DNA of 22,969 nucleotides from JAWKVD01 sp041398225 (GTDB lineage: Bacteria > Pseudomonadota > Alphaproteobacteria > Caulobacterales > Hyphomonadaceae): NCBI GenBank assembly GCA_041398225.1, contig JAWKVD010000037.1, positions 1 through 22,969 on the forward strand, read 5' to 3'. Below the pieces are notes generated by a model. That model was not told the origin of the DNA. It ran no database searches and worked only from the letters and a program-made list of their open reading frames with translations. This document shows, one piece after another, positions 1 to 8,609 of the stretch. Every line of letters starts with the position of its first letter. Within the stretch, counting starts at the first letter, position 1. The position numbers were made by a program, and so were the translations under genes.

Positions 1-117
1 CAAGGAGCGGCTGGCAACTTACCCGGCGCGGCCCCACGCGCCCCGGCCTCCCCATTCAGCACGGGGAGCGATGCGAAACCGGACGGCGCAGGCCGGTCCG
101 GCCAAACCTGCTGGAGA
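1..117 (-). repeat. dispersed structured repeat, copy A (inverted relative to copy B)
   Basis: The reverse complement of this stretch matches 16453-16573. The 45 bases at 9-53 are identical to 16519-16563, and both outer ends (CTGGAGA here, TCTCCAA there) also correspond. The middle differs in sequence but keeps hairpins: CTCCCC at 48-53 pairs with GGGGAG at 63-68, and CCGGAC at 79-84 pairs with GTCCGG at 96-101. Similarity appears to run to the first base of the window, so the left edge is unknown. It lies just upstream of hisI. It contains no credible ORF and does not look like an insertion sequence. The bases between it and hisI (118-188) hold nothing I recognise. Confidence 0.85.
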
Positions 118-188
118 CGAAGGCGCAACGCGCAAGCCTGACACGTCGCGGCTTTCGCGCTAGGACGAAGCCCCACAGGACAAAGCCC

Positions 189-569
189 ATGACCTACGCC
201 CCGCCCCTCTCCGGCTCCGACCAGGACGAAACGCGCGAGCTGCGCCCGAAATTCGACGAGCACGGCCTCATCGCCGCCATCGCCCAGGACGCCGACACCG
301 GCGAGGTTCTGATGCTGGCGTGGATGAACGCCGAAGCGCTGGAGCAGACGCTGGCCACCGGCCGCGCCGTCTACTGGTCGCGCTCGCGCGGACAGCTCTG
401 GCGCAAGGGCGACACCTCCGGCCACGAACAGCACGTTCTCGAAGTGCGCGTCGATTGCGACCAGGACGCGGTGCTGCTGAAAGTGCGCCAGACCGGCGCC
501 GCCTGCCACACCGGCCGGCGCTCGTGCTTCTACCGCATCGCCGACGGCGCGGCGCTGACGGAGGGCTGA
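189..569 (+). CDS. hisI: phosphoribosyl-AMP cyclohydrolase
   Basis: Cytosolic enzyme of histidine biosynthesis; it opens the purine ring of phosphoribosyl-AMP (third step). At 126 residues it is the stand-alone form, without the HisE pyrophosphohydrolase domain that is fused in enterobacteria. Family signatures are plain: WRKGDTSGHEQ at about 71-81, then DCDQD at 89-93, which supplies the Asp residues for magnesium and Cys90, and HTGRRSCFYR at the C-terminus, with Cys106 and Cys113 completing the zinc site. The ATG at 189 follows CAGGACAAAGCCC, a modest ribosome site. The next gene begins 119 bases later, so co-transcription is possible but not shown. Identification is secure. Confidence 0.96.
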   Translation: MTYAPPLSGSDQDETRELRPKFDEHGLIAAIAQDADTGEVLMLAWMNAEALEQTLATGRAVYWSRSRGQLWRKGDTSGHEQHVLEVRVDCDQDAVLLKVRQTGAACHTGRRSCFYRIADGAALTEG

Positions 570-688
570 CGAAGGGCTGACGCGGCGACGGACGCCACGC
601 GATCAATTCGTCGCGCCAGATCGACGCCTCGCGGGACAAACCGCCCGAACAGGACTAGCTTCCGGCAAAATCAACCGGGAGGTCCAGC

Positions 689-1963
689 ATGGCCGAAAAG
701 AAGTGGCGCAAGCGGCGGGTCGGCGGGCGCGACCTGTCCCCCGAAACCCTGATGATGGGATACGGCTATGATCCCATGCTCTCCGAAGGCTCGCTGAAGC
801 CGCCGCAATTCTCCACCTCGACCTTCGTCTTCCGGTCGGCGCAGGATGGAAAGGACTTCTTCGCCGCGGCGCAGGGCCGCCGCCCGCTGGCGCCGGGCGA
901 GGAGCCCGGCCTCATCTATTCGAGGTTCAACAACCCCAATCTCGAAGTCCTCGAAGACCGCCTCGCCGTCTGGGACCAGGCCGAAACCAGCCTCGCCTTC
1001 GCTTCGGGCATGGCCGCCATCTCCACCTGCCTGTGGGCCTATCTCCGCCCCGGCGACGTCATCCTGCAAAGCCAGCCCATCTATGGCGGCACCGAAACGC
1101 TGATCCACTCCATGCTGCCGGAGTTCGGGGTGAAGCGCGCCGCCTTCCCGGCCGAAGCCGGAACCGAAGCGATGCGCGAGGCCGCCCGGTCCGCCGCCGC
1201 GCAGGGGCGCATCGCGGCGATCTTCGTGGAGACGCCGGCCAACCCCACCAACGGTCTGGTCGACATCGCGGAAGTCCGGCGCATCTCCGAGACGCTGGCG
1301 CAGGACGGCTTCCGCCCGCCGGTGATCGTCGACAACACCCTGCTGGGACCGTTGTTCTCAACGCCTCTGGCCCACGGCGCGGACATCACCGTCACCTCGC
1401 TGACCAAATATGTCGGCGGCCATTCCGATCTCATCGCCGGCGGCGCCTCGGGGTCGAAGGAAATGATGGGTCCGGTGCGCCGCTTCCGCTCCTATCTCGG
1501 CACCATGTGCGATCCGCACACCGCCTGGTTGTTGATGCGGTCGCTCGAAACCCTGAAGCTCCGCATGGAGGCGAGCGCTTCGGGCGCGCGCAAGGTCGCG
1601 GAATTCCTGCGCACTCACCCCAAAGTCGAAAGCGTGTGGTTCCTCGACTTTCTGCCGGACGACCACCCCGACGCCGCCCTGCACAAACGCCAGAACCGCT
1701 CGGCCGGCTCGACCTTTTCGTTCGAGGTGAAGGGCGGCGAGGAAGCGGCCTTCCGCGTGCTCGACCGGCTGCAGGTCATCAAGCTCGCCGTCAGTCTCGG
1801 CGGAACCGAAACGCTGGCCTCCCACCCCGCGACCATGACGCATTCCGGCATGCCCCCTGAGGAACTTCAAGAATTCTCGATCACGCCAGGACTTGTCCGC
1901 GTCTCGATCGGGGTCGAAAGTCCCGACGATCTCATTGCGGACCTCGATCAGGCGCTCACCTGA
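689..1963 (+). CDS. cystathionine gamma-synthase/methionine gamma-lyase family PLP enzyme
   Basis: A 424-residue fold-type I pyridoxal-phosphate enzyme of the Cys/Met-metabolism family, cytosolic and probably tetrameric as in its relatives. Visible signatures: YSRFNNPN at 77-84 (phosphate and neighbouring-subunit contacts), FASGMAA at 104-110, the cofactor Asp in VDNT (Asp215), and SLTKYVGGHSD with the Schiff-base Lys240. The C-terminal SLGGTETLASHP motif is also typical. A good ribosome site, GGGAGG, lies six bases before the ATG at 689. Sequence reading alone does not decide between gamma-replacement (cystathionine or O-acetylhomoserine sulfhydrylation) and gamma-elimination (methionine gamma-lyase), so no symbol is given. 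It is followed after 40 bases by a serine hydrolase on the same strand. Confidence 0.9.
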   Translation: MAEKKWRKRRVGGRDLSPETLMMGYGYDPMLSEGSLKPPQFSTSTFVFRSAQDGKDFFAAAQGRRPLAPGEEPGLIYSRFNNPNLEVLEDRLAVWDQAETSLAFASGMAAISTCLWAYLRPGDVILQSQPIYGGTETLIHSMLPEFGVKRAAFPAEAGTEAMREAARSAAAQGRIAAIFVETPANPTNGLVDIAEVRRISETLAQDGFRPPVIVDNTLLGPLFSTPLAHGADITVTSLTKYVGGHSDLIAGGASGSKEMMGPVRRFRSYLGTMCDPHTAWLLMRSLETLKLRMEASASGARKVAEFLRTHPKVESVWFLDFLPDDHPDAALHKRQNRSAGSTFSFEVKGGEEAAFRVLDRLQVIKLAVSLGGTETLASHPATMTHSGMPPEELQEFSITPGLVRVSIGVESPDDLIADLDQALT

Positions 1964-2003
1964 GGAAGGCGCCCGAACCAAAGAACAGATAACGGAAACG
2001 CCC

Positions 2004-3065
2004 ATGCGCCTCACCCATGCCCTTCTCGCCGCGCTGCTCGCGCTGCCGCTCGCCGCCTGCGCCCAGACGCAGGAGACGACCCCGCAGGTTGAAACAGCCG
2101 CGGCCTGGAACCAGCAGGCGCTTGCGCAGGCGGTGGACTATGCGCGCGATCAGAACACCAGCGGCTTCCTCATTGTCCAGCACGGCAAGACAATCGCCGA
2201 GGAGAACTGGCCGCTTCCGGACGACGCCGCCCAGTTCCGTGATCTGTTCACCTACGGAACCGCGGCCGACGGCGCCCTGCTCGAAGATGTGGCCTCCCAG
2301 CAGAAAAGCTTCATCGCCATTCTTGTCGGCGTCGCCGTGGACAAGGGCCTCGTCGACGTCTCGAAACCCGCCTCCGCCTATCTCGGCGAGGGCTGGTCGA
2401 AAGCCTCGCCCGAACAGGAAGCGGGGATCACGGTTCTAAACCTGCTGCAGATGAACTCGGGCCTCAACGAGCAGTACGGCTATGAAGTCCCGGCCGGAAC
2501 GAAGTTCTTCTACAACACGCCGGTCTACGCCGCGCTCAAACCCGTCCTCGAAAAAGCCACCGGCCGCGACCTCGCCGATCTCACGCACGACTGGCTCACC
2601 GAACCGGTGGGCATGACCGAAACGGCTTGGCGCCAGCGTCCGGCGGCGATCGCCGGCGCCTCGGGCAACGCCACCGGCCTCGTCACGACGCCGCGCGACG
2701 TCGCCCGGATGGGACAGCTCGTTCTGGACGGCGGCGTCGCCGCTTCCGGCAAGCGCGTGATCTCGAAGGCCCAGCTCGACGCCATGTTCGAGCACAGCCC
2801 CACCAATCCCTCCTACGGTCGTCTCTGGTGGCTGAACGGCGGCGCCTATTCGATCTCCCCCGGCGGCGACGCCAAGCCCAGGGACGGTCAGCTTATCGCA
2901 TCGGCGCCGGGCGATCTGGTCGCAGCTCTGGGGGCGTACGACCGCAAGCTCTTCGTCGTTCCCAGTCTCGATCTGGTCGTCGTCCGCATGGGACGCGCAA
3001 CGCCCGACCGCGACTTCAACGACCAGCTCTGGCGGCTGTTGACGGCGGCCCTGCCGCCCGCCTGA
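2004..3065 (+). CDS. lipoprotein serine hydrolase, beta-lactamase/class C esterase fold
   Basis: A 353-residue member of the beta-lactamase-related serine hydrolases (class C penicillin-binding protein and esterase superfamily). The open frame extends upstream to 1893, but the ATG at 2004 is chosen because it opens directly into a lipoprotein signal: hydrophobic MRLTHALLAALLALP, then lipobox LAAC with Cys19. The nucleophile motif SxxK is Ser98-Gln-Gln-Lys101. The second motif, usually YSN, reads YNT at 170-172, a variant I believe occurs in related esterases. The C-terminal part (GAYDRKLFVVPSLDLVVVRMG) matches the strand bearing the third motif region. It is likely anchored in the envelope. 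The substrate could be an ester, amide or peptidoglycan peptide; resistance to beta-lactams is not implied. It is probably transcribed with the preceding gene. Confidence 0.88.
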   Translation: MRLTHALLAALLALPLAACAQTQETTPQVETAAAWNQQALAQAVDYARDQNTSGFLIVQHGKTIAEENWPLPDDAAQFRDLFTYGTAADGALLEDVASQQKSFIAILVGVAVDKGLVDVSKPASAYLGEGWSKASPEQEAGITVLNLLQMNSGLNEQYGYEVPAGTKFFYNTPVYAALKPVLEKATGRDLADLTHDWLTEPVGMTETAWRQRPAAIAGASGNATGLVTTPRDVARMGQLVLDGGVAASGKRVISKAQLDAMFEHSPTNPSYGRLWWLNGGAYSISPGGDAKPRDGQLIASAPGDLVAALGAYDRKLFVVPSLDLVVVRMGRATPDRDFNDQLWRLLTAALPPA

Positions 3066-3229
3066 AGCATCAGGAGATCGGCGAAGTCTGGCCCCGCCGG
3101 ACCGGGAGAGGCGATTGCGCCTTCAAATCCGGCTCGGTCCCGTGCTAGGCAAACTCAAGCGGGACGGCGCGATCGCGCCAGCCCCGAAACGGCAAAAGAC
3201 AATTCTGAGACCAAGAGGAAGCCGCCGCC

Positions 3230-4294
3230 ATGAAATCCCAGTGCATCGTCGAATACGGCAAGCCGCTCCAGGAGGTCGAGGGCGAGATCCCGGCTCCGAC
3301 CGGCACGCAGGTTCTGGTGAAGATCACCCACGCCGGCGTCTGCCACTCCGACGTGCACATCCAGGACGGATACGTGCCGATCGGCGACGGCGAGAAGCAG
3401 GACTGGACGCGCGGCCGCGCCCTGCCCCACACGCTGGGCCACGAAATCGAAGGCTCGTTGGCGGCGGTCGGTCCCGAGGCCGAAGCCCTGCTTGAAGGCC
3501 GCAAGGTCGGCGAGCGTTATGTCGTCTTCCCGTGGATCGGTTGCGGCGAATGCCCGGTCTGCAAGCGCGATCAGGAACACATCTGCTCCAAGCCGCGCCA
3601 GATCGGCATCCAGGTCGCCGGCGGCTACTCGGAATACGTCCTCGTGCCGCACCCGAAATACCTGCTCGACGCGACCGGCGTGCCCGAAGGTCTCGCCGCC
3701 ACCTATATGTGCTCGGGCGTCACCGCCTACGCCGCCATGAAGAAGATCCCCGCCGTGTTCGAAGGTGAATCGATCCTCGTGCTCGGCCTCGGCGGCGTCG
3801 GCATGATGGGCCTCCAGTTCGCCCGCGCCATGTTCCCGCACGCGAAAATCCTCGGCGCCGACATCGACGAGAAGAAGATGGAGGCCGCCAAGGCCGCCGG
3901 CGCGGACGGCGTCTACAATTCGAAAGACCCGGCGAGCCTCAAACAGCTTCGCACCGACACCGGCGGCGGCGTGGCCGCGGTCGTCGACTTCGTGGGCGCC
4001 GAAGCCTCGCTGGGCTACGCCAACGGCGCCATCCGCCGCGGCGGCGCGATCGTGGTGGTCGGCCTGTTCGGCGGCAAATTCTCCACCCCCATCCCGCTGA
4101 TCCCGCAGCGTCCGTTCTCGATCATCGGCTCCTACACGGGCTCGCTGGGCGAAACGAAGGAAATGATGGCGCTGGTGCAGGCCGGCAAGATCAAGCCGAT
4201 CCCGATCGAAGAACGCCCGCTCGATCAGGCCGACAAGACGCTGAACCAGCTGCGCGAGGGAAGCGTCGTCGGACGCGTGGTGCTGACGCCCTAA
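3230..4294 (+). CDS. zinc-dependent alcohol dehydrogenase (MDR family)
   Basis: A 354-residue medium-chain dehydrogenase/reductase. The catalytic zinc ligands are visible as Cys38 with His39, the HE pair at 71-72 and Cys161. The structural zinc lobe is the four-Cys set C105, C108, C111 and C119. The Rossmann segment GLGGVG is at 186-191, followed by an acidic residue at the end of the second strand (GADIDEKK), which favours NAD over NADP. It therefore oxidises an alcohol or reduces an aldehyde in the cytosol; the actual substrate is not evident. The start is supported by AGAGGA upstream. The 164-base gap to the previous gene suggests its own promoter, though I cannot point to a box. It is convergent with the histidine kinase, 25 bases apart. 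Confidence 0.93.
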   Translation: MKSQCIVEYGKPLQEVEGEIPAPTGTQVLVKITHAGVCHSDVHIQDGYVPIGDGEKQDWTRGRALPHTLGHEIEGSLAAVGPEAEALLEGRKVGERYVVFPWIGCGECPVCKRDQEHICSKPRQIGIQVAGGYSEYVLVPHPKYLLDATGVPEGLAATYMCSGVTAYAAMKKIPAVFEGESILVLGLGGVGMMGLQFARAMFPHAKILGADIDEKKMEAAKAAGADGVYNSKDPASLKQLRTDTGGGVAAVVDFVGAEASLGYANGAIRRGGAIVVVGLFGGKFSTPIPLIPQRPFSIIGSYTGSLGETKEMMALVQAGKIKPIPIEERPLDQADKTLNQLREGSVVGRVVLTP

Positions 4295-4319
4295 CGCACG
4301 GATCGGGTTCGCGAACGGG

Positions 4320-6596
4320 CTAGGAGGCGAGCGCCTCCGGCTCGTGGCGCGACACGCCGGACAGAAGCATGACGATCCGCGTGATCAGCTCGCGCGGATC
4401 GACCGGCTTCGAGACATAATCGTCCATCCCCATGGAGCGGTAGCCCGCTCGCTCCGCCGAAATCGCGTCGGCGGTCAGCATGATCACCGGCACCTTCGAC
4501 CAGTACGCGCCGCTATTGCGGATCCGGTTGATCGTTTCGCGGCCGTCCATCACCGGCATGTGCAGATCCAGCAGCACAAGATCGACCGGTTGCGTGGACA
4601 GGATTTGCAGCGCCGAGGCGCCGTCCGCCGCATCGACCACGTGCACGCCGACGGGTTCGAGGAAGATGCGCGCCACCTGGCGGTTCACCGGGTTGTCGTC
4701 GACCACAAGAATGCGGCTGCCCGAAAGCCGCCGCTGCGCTTCGCGGGTGTTCGTATCGCGGCCGGTTTCAGCTTCGCTCGCCGCCGGCGCCGCGGCCGGT
4801 CCGGCGAGGAACGACAGAACGAATTCCGAGCCCATCCCCGGCGTGCTCGAAACGGAGATGTCTCCGCCCATCAACCGCGCCAGGCGCCGCGCGATCGACA
4901 GGCCAAGCCCGGTGCCGCCGAACTTGCGCGTGGTGCTGCCGTCCGCCTGCGTGAAGGGCGCAAACAGGCGCGAGATCGCCGAAGCGTCCAGTCCGATGCC
5001 CGTATCCTGCACGGCGACATAAATGCGCCGACCGTCGCCCGCGCGTTCGGAGCTGAGCCGAACGGTCACGCCGCCCTTCTCGGTGAACTTGATGGCGTTC
5101 GAAAGCAGATTGTTGAAACACTGGCGCACGCGCACGGGATCGCACGAGACCCATTCCGGCGTTTCCTCGTCGCACTCCAGTTTGAGCTGCAGACCGCGCT
5201 CGGTCGCACGCATCTCGAACAGCTGCATCGCACGAACCAGATTGTTGCGCATGTTGACGGGCCCCGGCGAGATATCCATCCGGCCCGCTTCGATCTTCGA
5301 CAGGTCGAGCACGTCGTTGAGGATGGAGTTGAGCAGATGCCCCGACTCCAGAATGATCCCCGCGCGTTCTTTCTGCTTCTCGTCCTCCGCCTCGTCGTGA
5401 ATGACCTGCGCCATGCCCAGAACGCCGTGCAGCGGCGTGCGGATCTCGTGGCTCATCGACGCGAGGAAATTGGACTTGGCGATCGCCGCCGCTTCGGCGA
5501 CGCGGCGCGCCTGAATCAGTTCGGCTTCCTGTCTCTTGCGCCGGTTGATGTCGAGCAACATGCCCGTAATCCGCACCGGACGGCCGTCCTCGTCGAAGTC
5601 GACATGCGGCTGCGTCTCGATCCAGAAATCCTCGCCCGGCCGATTCAGCCGCAGTTCGACGCCCTCCGTGGAGCGCCCGCTCAGCATCGCATCGAAATGC
5701 TCTTTCGCGCGCTCGCGATCGTCCGGGTGGTAGATTTCGTAGACTTCCGCCTTTGTCAGCGCATCCTGATCCAGACGCACCAGCGCCTCGAAGCGCGCCG
5801 ACCGCCAGCGTTTTCCGGTCTTGAGATCGATCTCGAACGCGCCCGCATTCACCGCTTCGAGCGTGCGCTCAAGCCGCTCCGACAGGCGCGCGGCCCGCAT
5901 GTGGGCTTCGGCCAGAGGCGTGACGTTCAGCGACAGCGCGATCACCTCGAACCGGCCGCACTCCGATTGGCGCCCGGCGCACAACTCGACATGGTTGTGC
6001 CGCCATTTCCCCTCGCTGATGCGCGTCCGGATATAGACCAGATGCGATCCGCCCTCCTCCATCACCAGATGGACGCATTTGATGAAATGCTCCTGATCTT
6101 CCGCATGCACGTACGACTTGAACTCGTCGAAACCGAGCGTCCGCTTGATATCGGGATAGCGGTCGACCAGCGTCTCGGAGACGAACACCTCCATGGTGTC
6201 GGGGTTCACCGACCACAGGCCGACATCCGCGATGCGCATGACCTCGCCGTAGCGGCCTTCCTTCGACATGTGCGCCTCGATGCAGCGCCACTCAGCCGAA
6301 ACGTCGGTGATCACCACCATGTCGGCCGCGCCCGGCCATGCGCAGGCCCGCACCCAGATCATCGCCTCGTCTTCGCCGCCGGCGATGAGATAGGCGCGTG
6401 CGCCCGCCTCGCCGCCCCAGTCGATCGAGCACAGCTGCAGGCAATCGTCGAGCTTGCGTCCGATCGGATCGACCTCGCCGAGCAGAACGCGCAAGGCGCG
6501 GCTGGCTTCGCGCACGCAACCGTCATCGCCCAGAATCGCGCCGGGCAAGCCGAGTGCGTCCAGCGCCTCGGCGGAAGCTGAAATTGTCGTCGACAT
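4320..6596 (-). CDS. soluble hybrid histidine kinase with PAS domains and receiver
   Basis: A 758-residue hybrid sensor kinase with no membrane segment, so a cytosolic sensor. Order: an N-terminal weak PAS-like region (about 1-105), a PAS at about 115-225, a second PAS/PAC at about 240-352 ending in the typical ITGMLLDINRRKRQEAE linker, then HisKA with phosphoacceptor His383 in SHEIRTPLHG. The ATPase domain has the N box near NNLLSNAIKF (495-504), G1 DTGIGL (531-536) and G2 GGTGLGLS (560-567). A C-terminal receiver carries the acidic pair D633/D634, phosphoacceptor D677 in LLDLHMP, T708 and K730. All residues needed for activity are present. There is no Hpt domain and no partner regulator beside it, so it must hand phosphate to an Hpt protein elsewhere or act through its own receiver. 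The signal is unknown. The 232 bases upstream hold no recognisable gene. Confidence 0.95.
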   Translation of the reverse strand: MSTTISASAEALDALGLPGAILGDDGCVREASRALRVLLGEVDPIGRKLDDCLQLCSIDWGGEAGARAYLIAGGEDEAMIWVRACAWPGAADMVVITDVSAEWRCIEAHMSKEGRYGEVMRIADVGLWSVNPDTMEVFVSETLVDRYPDIKRTLGFDEFKSYVHAEDQEHFIKCVHLVMEEGGSHLVYIRTRISEGKWRHNHVELCAGRQSECGRFEVIALSLNVTPLAEAHMRAARLSERLERTLEAVNAGAFEIDLKTGKRWRSARFEALVRLDQDALTKAEVYEIYHPDDRERAKEHFDAMLSGRSTEGVELRLNRPGEDFWIETQPHVDFDEDGRPVRITGMLLDINRRKRQEAELIQARRVAEAAAIAKSNFLASMSHEIRTPLHGVLGMAQVIHDEAEDEKQKERAGIILESGHLLNSILNDVLDLSKIEAGRMDISPGPVNMRNNLVRAMQLFEMRATERGLQLKLECDEETPEWVSCDPVRVRQCFNNLLSNAIKFTEKGGVTVRLSSERAGDGRRIYVAVQDTGIGLDASAISRLFAPFTQADGSTTRKFGGTGLGLSIARRLARLMGGDISVSSTPGMGSEFVLSFLAGPAAAPAASEAETGRDTNTREAQRRLSGSRILVVDDNPVNRQVARIFLEPVGVHVVDAADGASALQILSTQPVDLVLLDLHMPVMDGRETINRIRNSGAYWSKVPVIMLTADAISAERAGYRSMGMDDYVSKPVDPRELITRIVMLLSGVSRHEPEALAS

Positions 6597-6828
6597 GGCG
6601 CGTCCCGTCCGGCCGGCCCAGTACAGGAATGAAGCTATGGCCTCGCCCTGTTAACGTCTGCCTAAGGTCGGGCTCATGAATTTCGAGACATGAAGAAGCC
6701 GGATGCCCCGAAAATCAGGCAAAACGCGCTCGTCCCACATTGGAACAAACCTTACCTGGCGCCTGCGAAAAGACGCCAAGGACAATGACTATACTTATGT
6801 ATCGCTCCGCGCCCCGGAGAAGCGCCCG

Positions 6829-8514
6829 CTAGCCGGCGACGACTTCGCGCGTCGCCTTCTGCCGCACCAGTCCGCGCATCCCCGTCTCGGACCGCGAAGC
6901 GACCAGAACCGCATCCGTCGAAGCGTAGTATTCCGGCGTCCGCACCGTCGACACGCGCACGAACTCGCCTTCGACCCTGTCGGCCGAAAGCGTCAGCAGC
7001 GTGAAACCGCGACCGAAGGCGTTGTAGTAGACGACCTCGTCGTTCGCCTCGGTCATCAGCCAGTTCAGCTCTTCGAGCGGCAGGCTGTCGCCCGCGCCGT
7101 TGGAGCTGACCGAGGTGCAGCCGAACTCGACGCCCACAAGATAGCCGTCCTTGTCGTGCAGATCATTGCCCCAGGCGGTGTGCGTGTCGCCCGTCAGCGT
7201 CACGATGCGCGCGCCCGCCGACCGGGCCGATGCATAGAGTCGCTCGCGCGCCGCCGGGAAACCGGCCCACGCATCGGGGTTCCACTCAAGGCCGTACTTG
7301 CCGCTCTCATACCAGCGGCGGCTGCCGGGGGGGACTTGCGCCCACTGGTCCGCGGACAAGCCTTTTTCGAGGTCAGGGTTGGTCACCTTGGCCATGGTCA
7401 CCTGATTGCCCAGCACCTGCCAGCGTCGACCCGAGCGCGTCGATTCCGCCAGCGCTTCGGCCAGCCACTGTTCCTGCTCCATGCCCAGCATGGTCCGCGA
7501 GGGATCTTCGATCTTCGCCTTCACTTCGGCGGCGACGCGCGCGCGGTCTTCCGGCGCCGCGAGACCGATCTCGCCATAGGTGATCTCGTCGCTGCGCCCG
7601 ATGAGCCGCGACTCGAGCAGGAACAACGTCGCGAGGTCGCCGATATCCACCTTGTGGAACACGGCGTCGCGCGGCCGGCCGGGAACCGGATCGCGCACCG
7701 GAATCCATTCCAGATAGGCCTGCACCGCCTGCGCCTTGCGCGCGGTCCAGTCGCCTTCGGTTTCCGGCTGGTGATTCCCCGCGCCAGACCGGTAGGAATT
7801 GTTGGCCGATTCATGATCGTCCCAGGTGCAGAACCACGGCGCGATGGCGTGCGCCACCTGCAGGTCCGGATCGGAGCGGTATTGCGCATAGCGCGTCCGG
7901 TAGTCCGCCAGCGTCAGGCACTCGTGCGACGGCTCATGGTTGCGGCCCAGCCGCTTGCCGATCTCGCCGCCATATCCGTTGACGCCGTACTCGTAGATGT
8001 AGTCGCCGAGATGGATCACCGCGTGCACATTGTTGCGCTCGGCGATCTCGCGATAGACGTTGAAGAAGCCGAACGGCCAGTTCGAGCACGACACCACCGC
8101 CATACGGAAATCGTCCAGCCCCGTCGCGGGCAGCGTGCGCGTGACGCCGGCGCCGGAAACGGTCTGTCCCGTCCAGAACCAGTAGGAATACTCCTTGCCC
8201 GGCTCCAGCCCGGTCACGTCCACCTTCACGGTGTAGTCGCGCTCGGGACCGGTCACCATGTAGCCGCTCTGGATGATGTCGCGCGAATTCCCCTTCGGCG
8301 AGATCGCCCAGTTCACCGGAACCGGGCCGTCGGTCGTCGGCGTCGCCCGCGTCCACAGGATCACCGCGTCCTGCGTCGGATCGCCCGAGGCGACGCCATG
8401 CTTGAACGCGACCGTCCCTTCGTATTTCGGCGCGCCGGTTCCCGTGGTCGCGCAGGCCGCCGCAAGGCTCGCTGCGCCCGCTCCAAACAATCCCCGGCGC
8501 GTCAGTCGGCTCAT
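6829..8514 (-). CDS. PhoD-like metallophosphatase (alkaline phosphatase D family), Tat-exported
   Basis: A 561-residue PhoD-type phosphomonoesterase/phosphodiesterase. The N-terminus, TRRGLFGAGAASLAAAC, combines a twin-arginine motif (Arg6-Arg7) with a possible lipobox ending at Cys21, so it may be a Tat-exported lipoprotein. The N-terminal PhoD domain (FKHGVASGDPTQDAVILWTR, from about residue 37) is followed by the catalytic domain. Its metal-site motifs are SCSN (142-145), HLGDYIYEYG (168-177), WDDHE (231-235) and a later TGDTH. Start support: AGAGGAG lies six bases before the ATG at 8514. It is divergent from the rluD-type gene, sharing a 95-base intergenic region. Expected role: release of phosphate from esters outside the cytoplasm; regulation by phosphate starvation is plausible, but I cannot identify a Pho box. 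Confidence 0.94.
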   Translation of the reverse strand: MSRLTRRGLFGAGAASLAAACATTGTGAPKYEGTVAFKHGVASGDPTQDAVILWTRATPTTDGPVPVNWAISPKGNSRDIIQSGYMVTGPERDYTVKVDVTGLEPGKEYSYWFWTGQTVSGAGVTRTLPATGLDDFRMAVVSCSNWPFGFFNVYREIAERNNVHAVIHLGDYIYEYGVNGYGGEIGKRLGRNHEPSHECLTLADYRTRYAQYRSDPDLQVAHAIAPWFCTWDDHESANNSYRSGAGNHQPETEGDWTARKAQAVQAYLEWIPVRDPVPGRPRDAVFHKVDIGDLATLFLLESRLIGRSDEITYGEIGLAAPEDRARVAAEVKAKIEDPSRTMLGMEQEQWLAEALAESTRSGRRWQVLGNQVTMAKVTNPDLEKGLSADQWAQVPPGSRRWYESGKYGLEWNPDAWAGFPAARERLYASARSAGARIVTLTGDTHTAWGNDLHDKDGYLVGVEFGCTSVSSNGAGDSLPLEELNWLMTEANDEVVYYNAFGRGFTLLTLSADRVEGEFVRVSTVRTPEYYASTDAVLVASRSETGMRGLVRQKATREVVAG

Positions 8515-8609
8515 GGAGCGCTCCTCTTTCAGTCAAAGCCCGTGCGGTGAGACGCAACTGCGTCTATGTCTGTAGGCTGACATACCTACAAGGCACGCGC
8601 GACGGAAGC

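Noticed and set aside
1893..2003. Longer start for the serine hydrolase
   Set aside because: It would overlap the preceding gene and bury the lipoprotein signal that begins at 2004.
4344..6581. A 745-codon plus-strand frame opposite the histidine kinase
   Set aside because: It is an Arg/His-rich shadow; the kinase strand has complete catalytic motifs.
6597..6828. Small ORFs between the kinase and PhoD genes (for example 32 codons from 6690)
   Set aside because: No ribosome site, no motif and no hydrophobic segment; I see nothing else definable in this gap.
6703..8550. A 615-codon plus-strand frame opposite the PhoD-like gene
   Set aside because: GC-rich antisense frame with no motifs; the opposite strand has a Tat signal and all PhoD metal-site motifs.
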